DNA of 64,000 nt from DATGMB01 sp035293845 (GCA_035293845.1 DATGMB010000335.1:1-64000); one strand, 5' to 3'; numbered from the stretch's first letter, positions 1-8,501 are shown. The notes: generated by a model from the sequence alone, not told the origin. Translations and numbers: made by a program.

Positions 1-609
1 GTCAACGCGCCCGGCCATCCCGCAAGCGCTCCCAAACTTGGCACCATCAGGGAGAATATCGGCATTCCCCCAAGGAGCGGCCCCTCGGATTATCCCGCTC
101 AGGCCAAAGTGGGCCAGGTGACCATCGCCGCCGAATTTGCCGAGCATGGGATTCCTACGCCGGAGGGCGTGCTTTCTTCCGACAACTTCCTCGTCGTGGA
201 AGTTGCGATGTTCGGACCGCAGGGGACGCGGCTGCCGGTTTCCTTTAGCGATTTTTCGCTGCGCATCAACGGCAAGAAAAATCCGGTGCAGGCCGAGCCG
301 TTTGAACGTGCGGGAGCATCGGCGAAGGATCCCGAGTGGACCCCGCCGGAGAAGGTGGAAAAATCCTCCTCCACCTCGATCGGCGGCGGGAGAAACGATA
401 GCAGCGCACCGCCGCCCGGGCCGCCCGCGGAACTGCGCCGCGCATGGGCGAAGCGCGTGATGCAAGTGGCCTGGGCGGAAGGGGAGCGCCCTCTGCCGCG
501 AGCCGGGTTGCTGTACTTCCCGTACGGCGGCAAGGGTAAGGGGATTTACTCCGTGGAACTGATTTATTCCGGAGCCGCTGGAAAAGCCACGCTGAAACTG
601 ATGCCCTGA
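1..609 (+). CDS. hypothetical protein, 5' end outside the window
   Basis: The reading frame is open from the first base and stops with TGA at 607-609, so only the last 202 codons are visible. I do not recognise a named family. The middle part (LVVEVAMFGP, then DFSLRINGKK) reads like a beta-sandwich or Ig-like segment, followed by a Pro/Ser-rich linker around residues 120-145. The C-terminal block (GLLYFPYGG, IYSVELIYSG) again has beta-strand character. There are no obvious catalytic motifs. A secreted or lipoprotein-type accessory protein is plausible, but the N-terminus that would show a signal peptide is missing. It is the last gene before a 371-nt gap and the lysine operon, so it is probably not part of that operon. 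Confidence 0.7.
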   Translation, partial: VNAPGHPASAPKLGTIRENIGIPPRSGPSDYPAQAKVGQVTIAAEFAEHGIPTPEGVLSSDNFLVVEVAMFGPQGTRLPVSFSDFSLRINGKKNPVQAEPFERAGASAKDPEWTPPEKVEKSSSTSIGGGRNDSSAPPPGPPAELRRAWAKRVMQVAWAEGERPLPRAGLLYFPYGGKGKGIYSVELIYSGAAGKATLKLMP

Positions 610-980
610 AGGCCCGTCGCCTGACTCGGAAGTCTGCCGCGCCAGCTATTCCGTCGAGGTCGCCGTGCCGGCTTTTGTGAACCCCGTCCCGGCGGCCCGG
701 CGGTTCAATGCTCATGCTATCCTGAGACTTCGCGGTAGAGGTGCGGCGGCCATGAGTAGCCGGGCGAAGTTCCGATTGCCTTCGGATGCCCGTGCGAAAG
801 GGGCCGTGAGGTGTTTCCGCCGAAACCGGCCGGTAAAGTGCAATTACCGCCGGTTGGGGAGCCCGGCTAAATCCGGCTCACTGTCATCCGTTTCCGGAAC
901 GGGTGGAGCGCTATCGGGAGCGATCGGGCTCGCAGTCCACGCGTCGTTTCTCCTCCCCTGGCCTCCGCCATGACCCTGCT
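610..980 (+). other. non-coding leader region upstream of the lysine operon with two stem-loops
   Basis: No convincing gene lies in these 371 nt; a 102-codon open frame here has random Arg/Pro/Ala-rich composition. Two imperfect inverted repeats sit close together. At 824-836/844-855, AACCGGCCGGTAA pairs with TTACCGCCGGTT with one bulged C and a 7-nt loop. At 859-866/873-879, GAGCCCGG pairs with CCGGCTC, again with one unpaired C. Neither is followed by a T-run, so they do not look like intrinsic terminators. They may be part of the 5' leader of the dap operon. I cannot match them to the lysine (L-box) riboswitch. Confidence 0.45.
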
Positions 981-2000
981 ATGGACGTATTCGAACTCAC
1001 GCGCGCGCTGATCGACATCGAATCGATCACCAATAACGAAGAGCGCATCGGCCAGTACCTTTACCAGCTCCTTTCGCCGCTGGCCATGCGCACCGGCGGC
1101 ACGGTGGAGCTGATCGAGGTCGAGCCGCGCCGCAACAATGTGTTTGCGTGCTTCGGCGAACGGCCTACGGTAACGCTTTCCACCCATATGGACACCGTCC
1201 CGCCGTTCTTCAACTCGCGCGAGGATGAGGAGCACATCTGGGGCCGCGGCGCATGCGACACCAAGGGCATCATCGCCGCGATGATTACCGCGGCTGGCGC
1301 GCTGGTCGAAGGCGGCGTGCGCGATTTCGGACTGCTCTTCGTGGTCGGCGAGGAGCGCAACTCGGCGGGCGCTTACGTTGCCGCGAAATCGCCGCGCGGC
1401 TCGCAATTCCTGATCAACGGCGAACCGACGGAAAACCGCCTCGCGCTCGGCTCCAAGGGCGCGCTCCGGTACGAGGTGTTCGCCAGCGGCAAAATGGCGC
1501 ATTCGGCATACCCCGAGCTCGGGGAATCGGCCATTCACAAGCTGATCGACGCGCTGGCGGAGATCCGCCGCATCCCGCTGCCCTCCGACGAGCTGCTCGG
1601 CCCGAGCACGCTGAATGTCGGCACGCTCTCGGGCGGCCGCGCGCCGAACGTGATCGCCGATGAAGCGCGCGCCGATATCATGATCCGCCTCGTGGGCGAT
1701 TCCGCCGAAACCAAGGAGGCGCTCCAGCGCGCCGTCCAGGGTCGCGCCGAGCTGCGCGAGATCATCGAAATTCCGGCGCTGCGGCTCAACGCCCTGGACG
1801 GCATCCCGACCACCGTCGTCGCCTTCACCACCGATATCCCGGCGTTCGGCGGCGCCTGGGGCGAGCCGTTTTTGATCGGCCCCGGCTCGATCCACGTGGC
1901 GCACACCATCGAAGAGCGCGTGCCGAAGCAGCAGCTTCTCGAAGCGGTCGAAATCTATCAACGAATGGTTCGTGAATTATGCAATCGCCCATCGAAGTAG
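981..2000 (+). CDS. dapE: M20 family metallopeptidase, probable succinyl-diaminopimelate desuccinylase
   Basis: A 339-aa M20 amidohydrolase. The di-metal site is visible: H69 and D71 in STHMDT, D93 in GRGACDTKG, the general base in GEERN (E125/E126), and E148 in NGEPT; H174 in MAHS lies in the dimerisation-type domain. By position it should cleave N-succinyl-L,L-diaminopimelate in the cytoplasm, because it heads an operon with asd, lysC, dapB, dapA and dapD, and dapD makes the succinylated intermediate. The M20 family also includes ArgE and LysK enzymes that sequence alone does not separate well. The start at 981 (MDVFEL) is chosen because the open frame upstream lacks conserved sequence. No good Shine-Dalgarno is seen. 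The 3' end overlaps asd by 22 nt. Confidence 0.85.
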   Translation: MDVFELTRALIDIESITNNEERIGQYLYQLLSPLAMRTGGTVELIEVEPRRNNVFACFGERPTVTLSTHMDTVPPFFNSREDEEHIWGRGACDTKGIIAAMITAAGALVEGGVRDFGLLFVVGEERNSAGAYVAAKSPRGSQFLINGEPTENRLALGSKGALRYEVFASGKMAHSAYPELGESAIHKLIDALAEIRRIPLPSDELLGPSTLNVGTLSGGRAPNVIADEARADIMIRLVGDSAETKEALQRAVQGRAELREIIEIPALRLNALDGIPTTVVAFTTDIPAFGGAWGEPFLIGPGSIHVAHTIEERVPKQQLLEAVEIYQRMVRELCNRPSK

Positions 2001-3028
2001 GCATACTCGGCGCCACCGGCATGGTGGGGCAGCATTTTCTGCGGTTCCTGGAAGGGCATCCCTGGTTCCAGGTGAAGTGGCTCGGCGCGAGTGATCGCTC
2101 CGCCGGCAAGCGCTACCGTGACGCCATGGCCTGGCATCTCTCGGGCGCCATCCCCGAGGCGGTGGCCGGCCTCCAGGTGGAGGAATGCAAGCCGGGCAAC
2201 GCGCCGCGGCTCCTGTTTTCCGCCATGGATGCGTCGGTTGCCACGGAGATCGAGCGCGCTTTCGCCGAAGCCGGCCACGTGGTGGTGTCGAACTCGAAAA
2301 ACCACCGCATGGATGCCGATGTGCCGCTGCTCGTGCCGGAGATCAATGCCGATCACCTGCGCCTCATCCCGGCCCAGCAGCGGGCTCGCGGCTGGAAAGG
2401 CCAGATTGTGACCAATCCGAACTGCTCGACCGTCGGGCTCACGATGGGCCTCGGGCCGCTGAGGCAGTTCGGGATCACCAAAGTGATCGTCACGACCATG
2501 CAGGCCATCTCCGGCGCGGGCTACCCCGGCGTCGCGTCCATGGACATCACCGGCAACGTGGTCCCGTTCATCAGCGGCGAAGAGGAGAAGATGGAGCAGG
2601 AGACACAGAAAATCCTCGGCGAGTTCCGCGGCGACCGCATCGAGCCGCTCCCCGCCCGCGTGAGCGCTCACTGCAACCGCGTGGCCGTGATCGACGGTCA
2701 CACCGAGACGGTCTCGGTCGAGTTCGCCTCCAAACCCGCCGATGCCGACCTGCGCCGCGCCTTCGACGAATTCCGTGGCGTGCCGCAGGAGCGCGCCCTG
2801 CCGAGCGCCCCCGCGCGCCCCGTGATCTACATGGATGAGACCAACCGCCCGCAGCCGCGCAAGGATGTGGAGCGCGAGCGCGGTATGGCCGCCTTTATCG
2901 GCCGCCTTCGGCCATGCAAGGTGCTCGATTATAAATTCGTCGTGCTGAGCCACAACACGATCCGCGGCGCCGCCGGAGCGGCCGTGCTGAATGCCGAGCT
3001 GATGCATTCGGAAGGGATGCTCGACTGA
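1979..3028 (+). CDS. asd: aspartate-semialdehyde dehydrogenase
   Basis: 349 aa. It reduces aspartyl phosphate to aspartate semialdehyde with NADPH, the branch point towards lysine/DAP, threonine and methionine. The N-terminal Rossmann motif GATGMVG (residues 11-17) and the active-site cysteine C149 in NPNCST are clear. Length and motif spelling fit the archaeal/fungal-type branch better than the E. coli-type. The ATG at 1979 lies inside the end of the upstream peptidase gene, and the TGA at 3026-3028 shares its A with the ATG of lysC, so translation of three consecutive genes is probably coupled. Confidence 0.95.
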   Translation: MQSPIEVGILGATGMVGQHFLRFLEGHPWFQVKWLGASDRSAGKRYRDAMAWHLSGAIPEAVAGLQVEECKPGNAPRLLFSAMDASVATEIERAFAEAGHVVVSNSKNHRMDADVPLLVPEINADHLRLIPAQQRARGWKGQIVTNPNCSTVGLTMGLGPLRQFGITKVIVTTMQAISGAGYPGVASMDITGNVVPFISGEEEKMEQETQKILGEFRGDRIEPLPARVSAHCNRVAVIDGHTETVSVEFASKPADADLRRAFDEFRGVPQERALPSAPARPVIYMDETNRPQPRKDVERERGMAAFIGRLRPCKVLDYKFVVLSHNTIRGAAGAAVLNAELMHSEGMLD

Positions 3029-4419
3029 TGATCGTCATGAAGTTCGGCGGAACCTCCGTCGAAAGCGCGGAAGCGATCGAGCGCGTGGCGGGCATCGTGC
3101 GGGGCCGCCTCCCGAAGCGCCCTGTGGTAGTCGTCTCCGCCATGGGGAAGACCACCAACAAGCTGCTCGCCATCGCCTCCGCCGCGATCGAGGGCCGCCG
3201 CGCCGATTACATCCAGCAGATCCACGATCTCCGCGACTTTCACTCGCGCGAGGCGCGCCGCGTGGTCCCGCTCGAAGATCGCGCCGAGCTCGACCGCACG
3301 CTCGACGAGCATTTCCAGGAGCTGACCGAGCTTGTCAAAGGCCTGGCGGTGCTCGGCGAGCTGACGCCCCGCTCCATCGATGCGATTTCGAGCTACGGCG
3401 AGCGGCTTTCGAGCTACATCGTGACGCAGGCGTTCCGCCACTTCGGCATCCCGGCCGAGCACCTCGATTCCCGGCGCGTCATCATCACGGACAAGCGCCA
3501 CACACAGGCCGGTCCGAACTTTCCGGAAACGTACGCGCGGCTTCAGGCCGCTATCCCGCCGGTCGCGGAGACCCGCGTCGTCGTGATGGGCGGCTTCATC
3601 GGTTCCACCGAAGATGGCGTGACCACCACGCTCGGCCGCGGCGGCTCCGATTACACCGCCTCCATCGTGGGCGCCGGCATCGGAGCCGAGGCGATCGAGA
3701 TCTGGACCGACGTGGACGGCATGCTCACTGCCGATCCTACGCTCCTGCCCGTCGGTCACCGCGTGAAGACGATCTCCTTCGCCGAAGCCGCCGAGTTGGC
3801 CTATTTCGGCGCCAAGGTGCTGCACCCCGCCACGGTTGTCCCCGCGGTCGAAAAGAACATTCCCGTGCTGATCCTGAACTCGCGGCGGCCGGAGGTGGCC
3901 GGGACGCGCATCACCGCCGAGCCCGTGAATTGTCTCAACGCCGTCAAGTCGATCGCCTGCAAGCGCAAGATCGCGCTCGTGAACATCCACTCGACCCGCA
4001 TGCTCATGGCCCACGGCTTCCTGCGCCGCATCTTTGAAGTGTTCGACCGGTACGAGACGCCCGTGGACATGGTCTCGACCGCCGAGGTCAGCGTCTCGCT
4101 GACGATCGACGACACGCGCCACATCGACGCCATCCTCGCCGACCTGCGCCAGTTCGCGGAAGTGGATCTCGAACGCGAGCAGGCCATCGTGTGCCTGGTC
4201 GGCGAGAACATCCGGTACACGCCCGGGGTGGCGCGGCGCGTTTTCAACTCGCTCGGCGGCGTCAATATCCGGATGATCTCGCAGGGTGCGTCGCTGCTGA
4301 ACATCAGCTTCGTCGTGGCGGAAGCGGACCTCCGCCCGGCGGTCGCGGCGCTGCACGCCGAGTTTTTCTCGGAACTCGATCCGGCGGTCTTCGAGCGCAA
4401 CGGGGCGGTGCATGCCTGA
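3028..4419 (+). CDS. lysC: aspartate kinase (monofunctional, ACT-domain regulated)
   Basis: 463 aa. It phosphorylates aspartate, the committed step of the aspartate pathway. The amino-acid kinase signature KFGGTSV starts at residue 5; GRGGSDYTA and the WTDVDG nucleotide-site region follow near residues 210-235. Two ACT-type regulatory segments occupy roughly residues 315-463 (for example VNIHSTRMLM and VNIRMISQGAS), so feedback control by lysine or threonine is expected from the family. There is no homoserine dehydrogenase fusion. The start overlaps the asd stop by one base and the 3' end overlaps dapB by 8 nt, placing it inside a single translationally coupled operon. Confidence 0.95.
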   Translation: MIVMKFGGTSVESAEAIERVAGIVRGRLPKRPVVVVSAMGKTTNKLLAIASAAIEGRRADYIQQIHDLRDFHSREARRVVPLEDRAELDRTLDEHFQELTELVKGLAVLGELTPRSIDAISSYGERLSSYIVTQAFRHFGIPAEHLDSRRVIITDKRHTQAGPNFPETYARLQAAIPPVAETRVVVMGGFIGSTEDGVTTTLGRGGSDYTASIVGAGIGAEAIEIWTDVDGMLTADPTLLPVGHRVKTISFAEAAELAYFGAKVLHPATVVPAVEKNIPVLILNSRRPEVAGTRITAEPVNCLNAVKSIACKRKIALVNIHSTRMLMAHGFLRRIFEVFDRYETPVDMVSTAEVSVSLTIDDTRHIDAILADLRQFAEVDLEREQAIVCLVGENIRYTPGVARRVFNSLGGVNIRMISQGASLLNISFVVAEADLRPAVAALHAEFFSELDPAVFERNGAVHA

Positions 4420-5113
4420 AGGGTTGGCGGCCGGGAGCGTCCGGCGGCTGGCGATCGTCGGCTACGGCAAGATGGGGCGGCTGGTCGAGCAGCTCGCTCC
4501 CGAGTACGGGTTCGAGACGGCGCTCCGGCTGGACGAATTCAACAATGCCGCCTTCGAAGGCGTCACGCCGGAAAATTTCCGCGGCATCGATGTGGCCGTG
4601 GATTTTTCGATCCCCGGCGCCGTCGCGCGCAACGTGGAAAAGATCGCGGCCCTGGGCGTCAACATCGCCATCGGCACCACCGGTTGGCAGAAGGACATCG
4701 AGGCCGTACGCGCCGCTGTCGAGCGGCACGGCATCGGCCTCGTCTGGAGCCCGAATTTTTCGATCGGCGTGAACGTATTCCTGAAGCTGGCGGCGGAAGC
4801 GGCCCGCCTGCTGGCCGAAGAGCCGGAATACGGCGCCTGGGCCTGGGAGATCCACCACGCGACCAAGAAGGACGCGCCCTCCGGCACGCTCCTCAAGCTG
4901 GTCGACGCCATGACGGAGGCGGGCTACGAGCGCGCGATCGACGTAAGCTCGAATCGCGCCGGCAAGCACCCGGGGACACACGAGATCGGCTTCGATTCCG
5001 GCGCCGATACCATCACGCTGCGGCACACCGCGCGCAGCCGCGAAGGGTTCGCCCGCGGCGCGCTGCGGGCCGCGCAGTGGATCATTGGGAAGAAGGGGTT
5101 TTATGAGCGTTAA
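4412..5113 (+). CDS. dapB: 4-hydroxy-tetrahydrodipicolinate reductase
   Basis: 233 aa, somewhat shorter than the usual ~270. It reduces the DapA product with NAD(P)H to tetrahydrodipicolinate. The dinucleotide-binding loop is GYGKMGR (17-23), AIGTTGW marks the middle, and the substrate motif EIHHATKKDAPSGT carries the catalytic His and Lys near residues 148-161. The shortening is mainly in the N-terminal half, between the nucleotide loop and AVDFS, where the family normally has a longer insert. The gene overlaps lysC by 8 nt and dapA by 11 nt. Confidence 0.93.
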   Translation: MPEGLAAGSVRRLAIVGYGKMGRLVEQLAPEYGFETALRLDEFNNAAFEGVTPENFRGIDVAVDFSIPGAVARNVEKIAALGVNIAIGTTGWQKDIEAVRAAVERHGIGLVWSPNFSIGVNVFLKLAAEAARLLAEEPEYGAWAWEIHHATKKDAPSGTLLKLVDAMTEAGYERAIDVSSNRAGKHPGTHEIGFDSGADTITLRHTARSREGFARGALRAAQWIIGKKGFYER

Positions 5114-6008
5114 CTTTACGGGATGCGGCACCGCGCTGGTCACGCCGTTTCGCCGCGACCTCTCGCTGGATGAAGAGGCTCTCCGCCGCCTCGTGCGGCG
5201 GCAGATCGATGCCGGCATCGATTTTCTGGTGCCTTGCGGCACGACGGGCGAAAGCCCCACTCTCACCCGCGCGGAGCACCTTCGCGTCATTGAAGTCACG
5301 GTCGAGGAGGCGCGCGGCCGCGTGCCGGTGCTGGGAGGCGCGGGCGGCTACAACACGCACGAGGTCATCGAGCTCGCGCGCGAGCTGGAGCGCATCGGCG
5401 TGGACGGTATCCTCTCCGTGACGCCCTACTACAACAAGCCCACGCAGGAGGGTCTTTTCCAACACTACAGCGCCATCGCGCGAGCTGTGCCGCTGCCAAT
5501 CGTTGTCTATAGCGTGCAGGGGCGCACCGGCGTCAACGTGGAGCCGGCGACGCTCGTGCGCCTGGCGCAGATCGAAAACATCGTCGGCGTCAAAGAAGCC
5601 TCCGGTAACATCGCGCAGATGGCCAACGTGTTGCACGAAGTGCCGCCGCGGTTCACGGTCCTTTCCGGCGACGATGCCATCACGATCCCGCTCATGGCCC
5701 TCGGCGGCCGCGGCGTGATCTCGGTGGCCTCGAACGAGATCCCCGCGGAGATGACGGAACTGGCGCGCGCCTGCCTGCGCGGCGATTTCGAATCCGCGCG
5801 CCGTATCCAGGCGAAATACCTGCCGCTGATGAACGTCAACTTCGTGGAATCGAATCCCATCCCGGTCAAGGCGGCGCTGGCGCTCATGGGCCTGCTGGAG
5901 CCGGTCTACCGTCTGCCGATGTGCCCGCCCGCGCCGGCCAATCTCGCGCGGATCGAGAAGGTGCTGGAAGCGGCCGGATTGCTCGGGAAGGTGCCCGTTG
6001 CAGGCTGA
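5103..6008 (+). CDS. dapA: 4-hydroxy-tetrahydrodipicolinate synthase
   Basis: 301 aa. It condenses pyruvate with aspartate semialdehyde through a Schiff base. GTTGESPTL, YYNKPTQEG and the Schiff-base lysine K164 in VKEASG identify the DapA family. The catalytic tyrosine is Y136 in VYSVQGRTG; the family usually has YNVPGRTG, so the N and P after the first residues are replaced, a mild oddity next to the active site. The start is set at the ATG at 5103, which follows AAGAAGGGG, a good ribosome site; an upstream GTG at 5085 would add six residues inside dapB. The 3' end overlaps dapD by 11 nt. Confidence 0.94.
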   Translation: MSVNFTGCGTALVTPFRRDLSLDEEALRRLVRRQIDAGIDFLVPCGTTGESPTLTRAEHLRVIEVTVEEARGRVPVLGGAGGYNTHEVIELARELERIGVDGILSVTPYYNKPTQEGLFQHYSAIARAVPLPIVVYSVQGRTGVNVEPATLVRLAQIENIVGVKEASGNIAQMANVLHEVPPRFTVLSGDDAITIPLMALGGRGVISVASNEIPAEMTELARACLRGDFESARRIQAKYLPLMNVNFVESNPIPVKAALALMGLLEPVYRLPMCPPAPANLARIEKVLEAAGLLGKVPVAG

Positions 6009-6828
6009 GATCGAGCGGCTGTTCGACAACCCGCCGGCGCAGTACGCGCCCGAGGATTTTCGCCTTTTCGAGGACTTCCGCGCCGCCCTCAACGCCGGCC
6101 GTGTCCGCGCGGCCCAGCCCGACGCCGCCTCACCCACCGGCTGGCGCGTCAATGCCTGGGTCAAGAAGGGAATCCTGCTCGGCTTCCGCATCGGCGCCAT
6201 CGTGGATATGCCGGTGGGCGATTTTTGCTTCCGCGACAAGGCCACGTACCCGCTGAAGAAGTTCGGCCCGCAGGACGCGGTCCGCATCGTTCCGGGCGGA
6301 TCGAGCGTGCGCAGCGGCGCGTATCTCGCGCGCGGCGTGACCTGCATGCCGCCCATGTACATCAACGCCGGCGCGTACATCGACGAGGGCACGATGATCG
6401 ATTCGCACGCGCTCGTGGGAAGCTGCGCGCAGGTCGGCGCGCGCTGCCATATATCCGCTGCGAGCCAGATTGGCGGCGTGCTCGAGCCGGTCAATGCCTC
6501 GCCCGTCATTATCGAAGACGATGTCCTGATCGGCGGCAACTGCGGTGTCTACGAAGGCACCGTCGTCAAGCGCCGCGCCGTGCTCGGGACCGGCACCATC
6601 CTGAACCGCTCGACGCCGGTATATGACATCGTGCGCGAAACCGTGCACCGCGCCACGGACGACGAGCCGCTCGTCATTCCCGCGGAGGCCGTCGTAGTCG
6701 CCGGCTCGCGCGCCATCGCCAGCGGCATCGGCAAACAGTGGGGTCTCTCGATCTACACCCCAATCATCGTCAAGTACCGCGACGAACGCACCGACGCGCG
6801 TGTACAGCTCGAAGACCTGCTGCGGTAG
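5998..6828 (+). CDS. dapD: 2,3,4,5-tetrahydropyridine-2,6-dicarboxylate N-succinyltransferase
   Basis: 276 aa, matching the E. coli-type DapD length. It transfers succinyl from succinyl-CoA onto tetrahydrodipicolinate. An alpha-helical N-terminal domain (to about residue 100) is followed by a left-handed beta-helix with hexapeptide-type repeats (CGVYEGTVVKRRAVLGTGTI region). GWRVNAWVKKGILLGFRIG aligns with the conserved WVKKAVLLSFRI segment. The likely start is a TTG at 5998 inside the end of dapA; I see no in-frame ATG or GTG that keeps the N-terminal domain. Its presence shows that DAP is made by the succinylase route. The aminotransferase, epimerase and decarboxylase steps are not in this window. 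Confidence 0.93.
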   Translation: MQAEIERLFDNPPAQYAPEDFRLFEDFRAALNAGRVRAAQPDAASPTGWRVNAWVKKGILLGFRIGAIVDMPVGDFCFRDKATYPLKKFGPQDAVRIVPGGSSVRSGAYLARGVTCMPPMYINAGAYIDEGTMIDSHALVGSCAQVGARCHISAASQIGGVLEPVNASPVIIEDDVLIGGNCGVYEGTVVKRRAVLGTGTILNRSTPVYDIVRETVHRATDDEPLVIPAEAVVVAGSRAIASGIGKQWGLSIYTPIIVKYRDERTDARVQLEDLLR

Positions 6829-6846
6829 CGCGGGCCATGACCGTTT

Positions 6847-6863
6847 GCGCTACAATGTAGTGC
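6847..6863 (+). promoter_or_regulatory. putative operator/-10 element of the VapBC-type operon
   Basis: GCGCTACAATGTAGTGC is a 17-nt near-palindrome with a perfect core CTACA-A-TGTAG. It contains a -10-like TACAAT (6851-6856) seven bases before the ATG at 6864, and no Shine-Dalgarno lies between. This suggests a leaderless message whose promoter is covered by the operator, the usual arrangement for an autorepressed antitoxin. Confidence 0.5.
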
Positions 6864-7145
6864 ATGAAGACCGAAGTTTATAGCTGGCGGGTCGCCCCGG
6901 AGCTCAAAGCCGGTCTCGAACGTGAGGCGCGCCGGCGCAGGATATCGCTCTCCGCTGCGTTGGACCTCGCGGCGCAGGAATGGTTGAGGCACCACGCGGA
7001 CGAAGCCGCCGACGAATTGCAGCAGCAGCGGCTTCACGAAGCCGCGGCTCGGTATTTGGGAAAGCTGGCCAGCGGAAATCCCCGCCGCTCCGAAACCGTG
7101 CGGCAGGCTGTGCGCGAACGCCTGCGTCGTAGGCATGCGCGCTGA
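6864..7145 (+). CDS. antitoxin of a VapBC-type module (ribbon-helix-helix-like)
   Basis: 93 aa. The N-terminus (YSWRVAPELKAGLEREARRR, then ISLSAALDLAAQEWL) looks like a short beta-strand plus helices of a ribbon-helix-helix or CopG-like DNA-binding fold. The C-terminal part is rich in Arg, Ala and Glu and could wrap around the toxin. It directly precedes and overlaps by 11 nt a PIN-domain gene, the standard antitoxin-toxin order. A palindrome covering the presumed promoter fits autoregulation. The exact antitoxin subfamily cannot be fixed by eye. Confidence 0.75.
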   Translation: MKTEVYSWRVAPELKAGLEREARRRRISLSAALDLAAQEWLRHHADEAADELQQQRLHEAAARYLGKLASGNPRRSETVRQAVRERLRRRHAR

Positions 7146-7563
7146 AGCGTTGATCGATACCGGCGCGATGCTCGCCCTTCTCGACTCCTCTGATGCCTGG
7201 CACAGGCCGTGCGTAGAGCAGTTCGCCGCGCTGCGGCTCCCATTGATGACCTCGGAAGCCGTCCTGACGGAGCTCTTTCATCTGGTGGGAGACAACCGCC
7301 GCGACATGGAACACGCATGGAAGTTCGTCCGTTCGGGCGCGGTGGAACTTGCGGCCATAGCGGACGCCGAACTCCCGGCCGTCCACGCGCTCATGTCGCG
7401 GTACTCGGACCGGCCAATGGATTTTGCCGATGCCACCCTGGTCTATCTGGCTGGCCGCGAATCGATCTCGACCATCTTCACCGTGGACCGCTCGGATTTC
7501 GAAACGTACCGCATCGGCGGCAAGCGCCGGTTTCGGATTCTGCCCGGCCCTTCTCGCCCCTGA
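7135..7563 (+). CDS. PIN-domain ribonuclease, VapC-like toxin
   Basis: 142 aa. PIN-domain acidic residues are in place: D8 in LIDTGA, E46 in VLTE, D96/D99 in MDFAD, and D118 in FTVDRSDF. Such proteins are Mg-dependent RNases and usually the toxins of type II systems. The ATG at 7135 overlaps the antitoxin gene by 11 nt. The 'HRPCVEQFAAL' and 'MTSEAVLTELFHL' blocks are common in the PIN group that includes free-standing housekeeping RNases, so a non-toxin role is possible, but the tight pairing argues for a toxin-antitoxin module. Confidence 0.85.
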   Translation: MRAEALIDTGAMLALLDSSDAWHRPCVEQFAALRLPLMTSEAVLTELFHLVGDNRRDMEHAWKFVRSGAVELAAIADAELPAVHALMSRYSDRPMDFADATLVYLAGRESISTIFTVDRSDFETYRIGGKRRFRILPGPSRP

Positions 7564-7654
7564 CTACTCCACATCCCAAGGCAGCAGCGCAGGGCGTGGC
7601 CGGAGAGCGCCTCCCGCCGGAGATTTTCAGCCTGGTGGGACCGCCGAATTTTAA

Positions 7655-7660
7655 TAAGAT
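7655..7660 (+). promoter_or_regulatory. -10-like hexamer six bases before the SDR start
   Basis: TAAGAT lies exactly 6 nt before the GTG at 7667, and there is no Shine-Dalgarno. If used, transcription would begin at or next to the start codon. No convincing -35 is seen. Confidence 0.4.
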
Positions 7661-7666
7661 GGTCTC

Positions 7667-8497
7667 GTGCCCTTCACGCTCCAATCCAAGGCCGCTCTCG
7701 TTACCGGCGCGGGCCGCGGCATCGGCCGGGCGATTGCCGAAAAGCTTGCCGAGTACGGCGCCGCCGTGATGATCAACGATCTCGACGCCGGCCCGGCGGC
7801 GGAAACCGAAGCCACCATCCGCGCCGCGGGCGGGCGCGCCGAATCGCTCGCGGGCGACGTCACCGATCCAGGCTTCCCGCAGCGCCTCGTTGATGCGACC
7901 GTCGAGCGGCTCGGCGGGCTCGACATCATCGTGAATAACGCCGGCTACACGTGGGACAACGTCATCCAGAAAATGAGCGACGAGCAGTTTCAAGCCATGC
8001 TGAACATCCACCTCGTCGCGCCGTTCCGTATTCTTCGTGCCGCCTCGGGCTACATCCGGGAGACCGCCAGGCGCGAGGCCGCCGAGGGCCGCCGCGTGAC
8101 GCGCAAGGTCGTCAACATCACCTCGATTGCCGGCACGGACGGCAATCCGGGGCAGGCGGGATACTCCTCGGGCAAGGCGGGCGTCATCGGGCTGACCCGC
8201 ACCATGGCGAAGGAGTGGGGCCGCTACAACGTGACCGTGAATGCCGTCGGCTTCGGCATCATCGAGACGCGGCTGACGCAGCCGCTTGCCGGAGAGGCGA
8301 GCGCCATCGATGTCCAGGGCCACAAGATCACCGTGGGGGTCCAGCCTAAGGTTCTGGAATGGGTCAAGACCGCCTGCCCGCTCGGACGCATGGGCACGCC
8401 GGAAGAGGCCGCCAACGCGGTACTATTCTTCTGCTCGCCGCTTTCGGACTACGTAACCGGCGAGGTCCTGATCTGCGGCGGCGGGCTTCACTTTTAG
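7667..8497 (+). CDS. short-chain dehydrogenase/reductase
   Basis: 276 aa, classical SDR. The cofactor loop TGAGRGIG (13-20), NNAG, and the catalytic set S153 (ITSIAG), Y166 and K170 (YSSGK) are all present. The closest named type is FabG-like 3-oxoacyl reductase, but a longer loop between the NNAG and Ser blocks (RETARREAAEGRRVTRK) and a 20-30 residue insertion before the C-terminus make a lipid-specific role uncertain. The start is a GTG; the nearby ATG at 7659 is out of frame. A -10-like TAAGAT sits six bases upstream. No operon partner is evident. Confidence 0.85.
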   Translation: MPFTLQSKAALVTGAGRGIGRAIAEKLAEYGAAVMINDLDAGPAAETEATIRAAGGRAESLAGDVTDPGFPQRLVDATVERLGGLDIIVNNAGYTWDNVIQKMSDEQFQAMLNIHLVAPFRILRAASGYIRETARREAAEGRRVTRKVVNITSIAGTDGNPGQAGYSSGKAGVIGLTRTMAKEWGRYNVTVNAVGFGIIETRLTQPLAGEASAIDVQGHKITVGVQPKVLEWVKTACPLGRMGTPEEAANAVLFFCSPLSDYVTGEVLICGGGLHF

Positions 8498-8501
8498 CTC
8501 G

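Noticed and set aside
610..980. Lysine (L-box) riboswitch upstream of the lysine operon
   Set aside because: The expected five-helix core and conserved junction bases are not visible; only two short bulged hairpins are seen.
5082..6539. 485-codon open frame antisense to dapA and dapD
   Set aside because: Spans two clear overlapping genes and has no coherent domain.
6864..7563. Genomic island signature around the toxin-antitoxin pair
   Set aside because: No integrase, tRNA junction or clear direct repeats; base composition looks like the neighbours.
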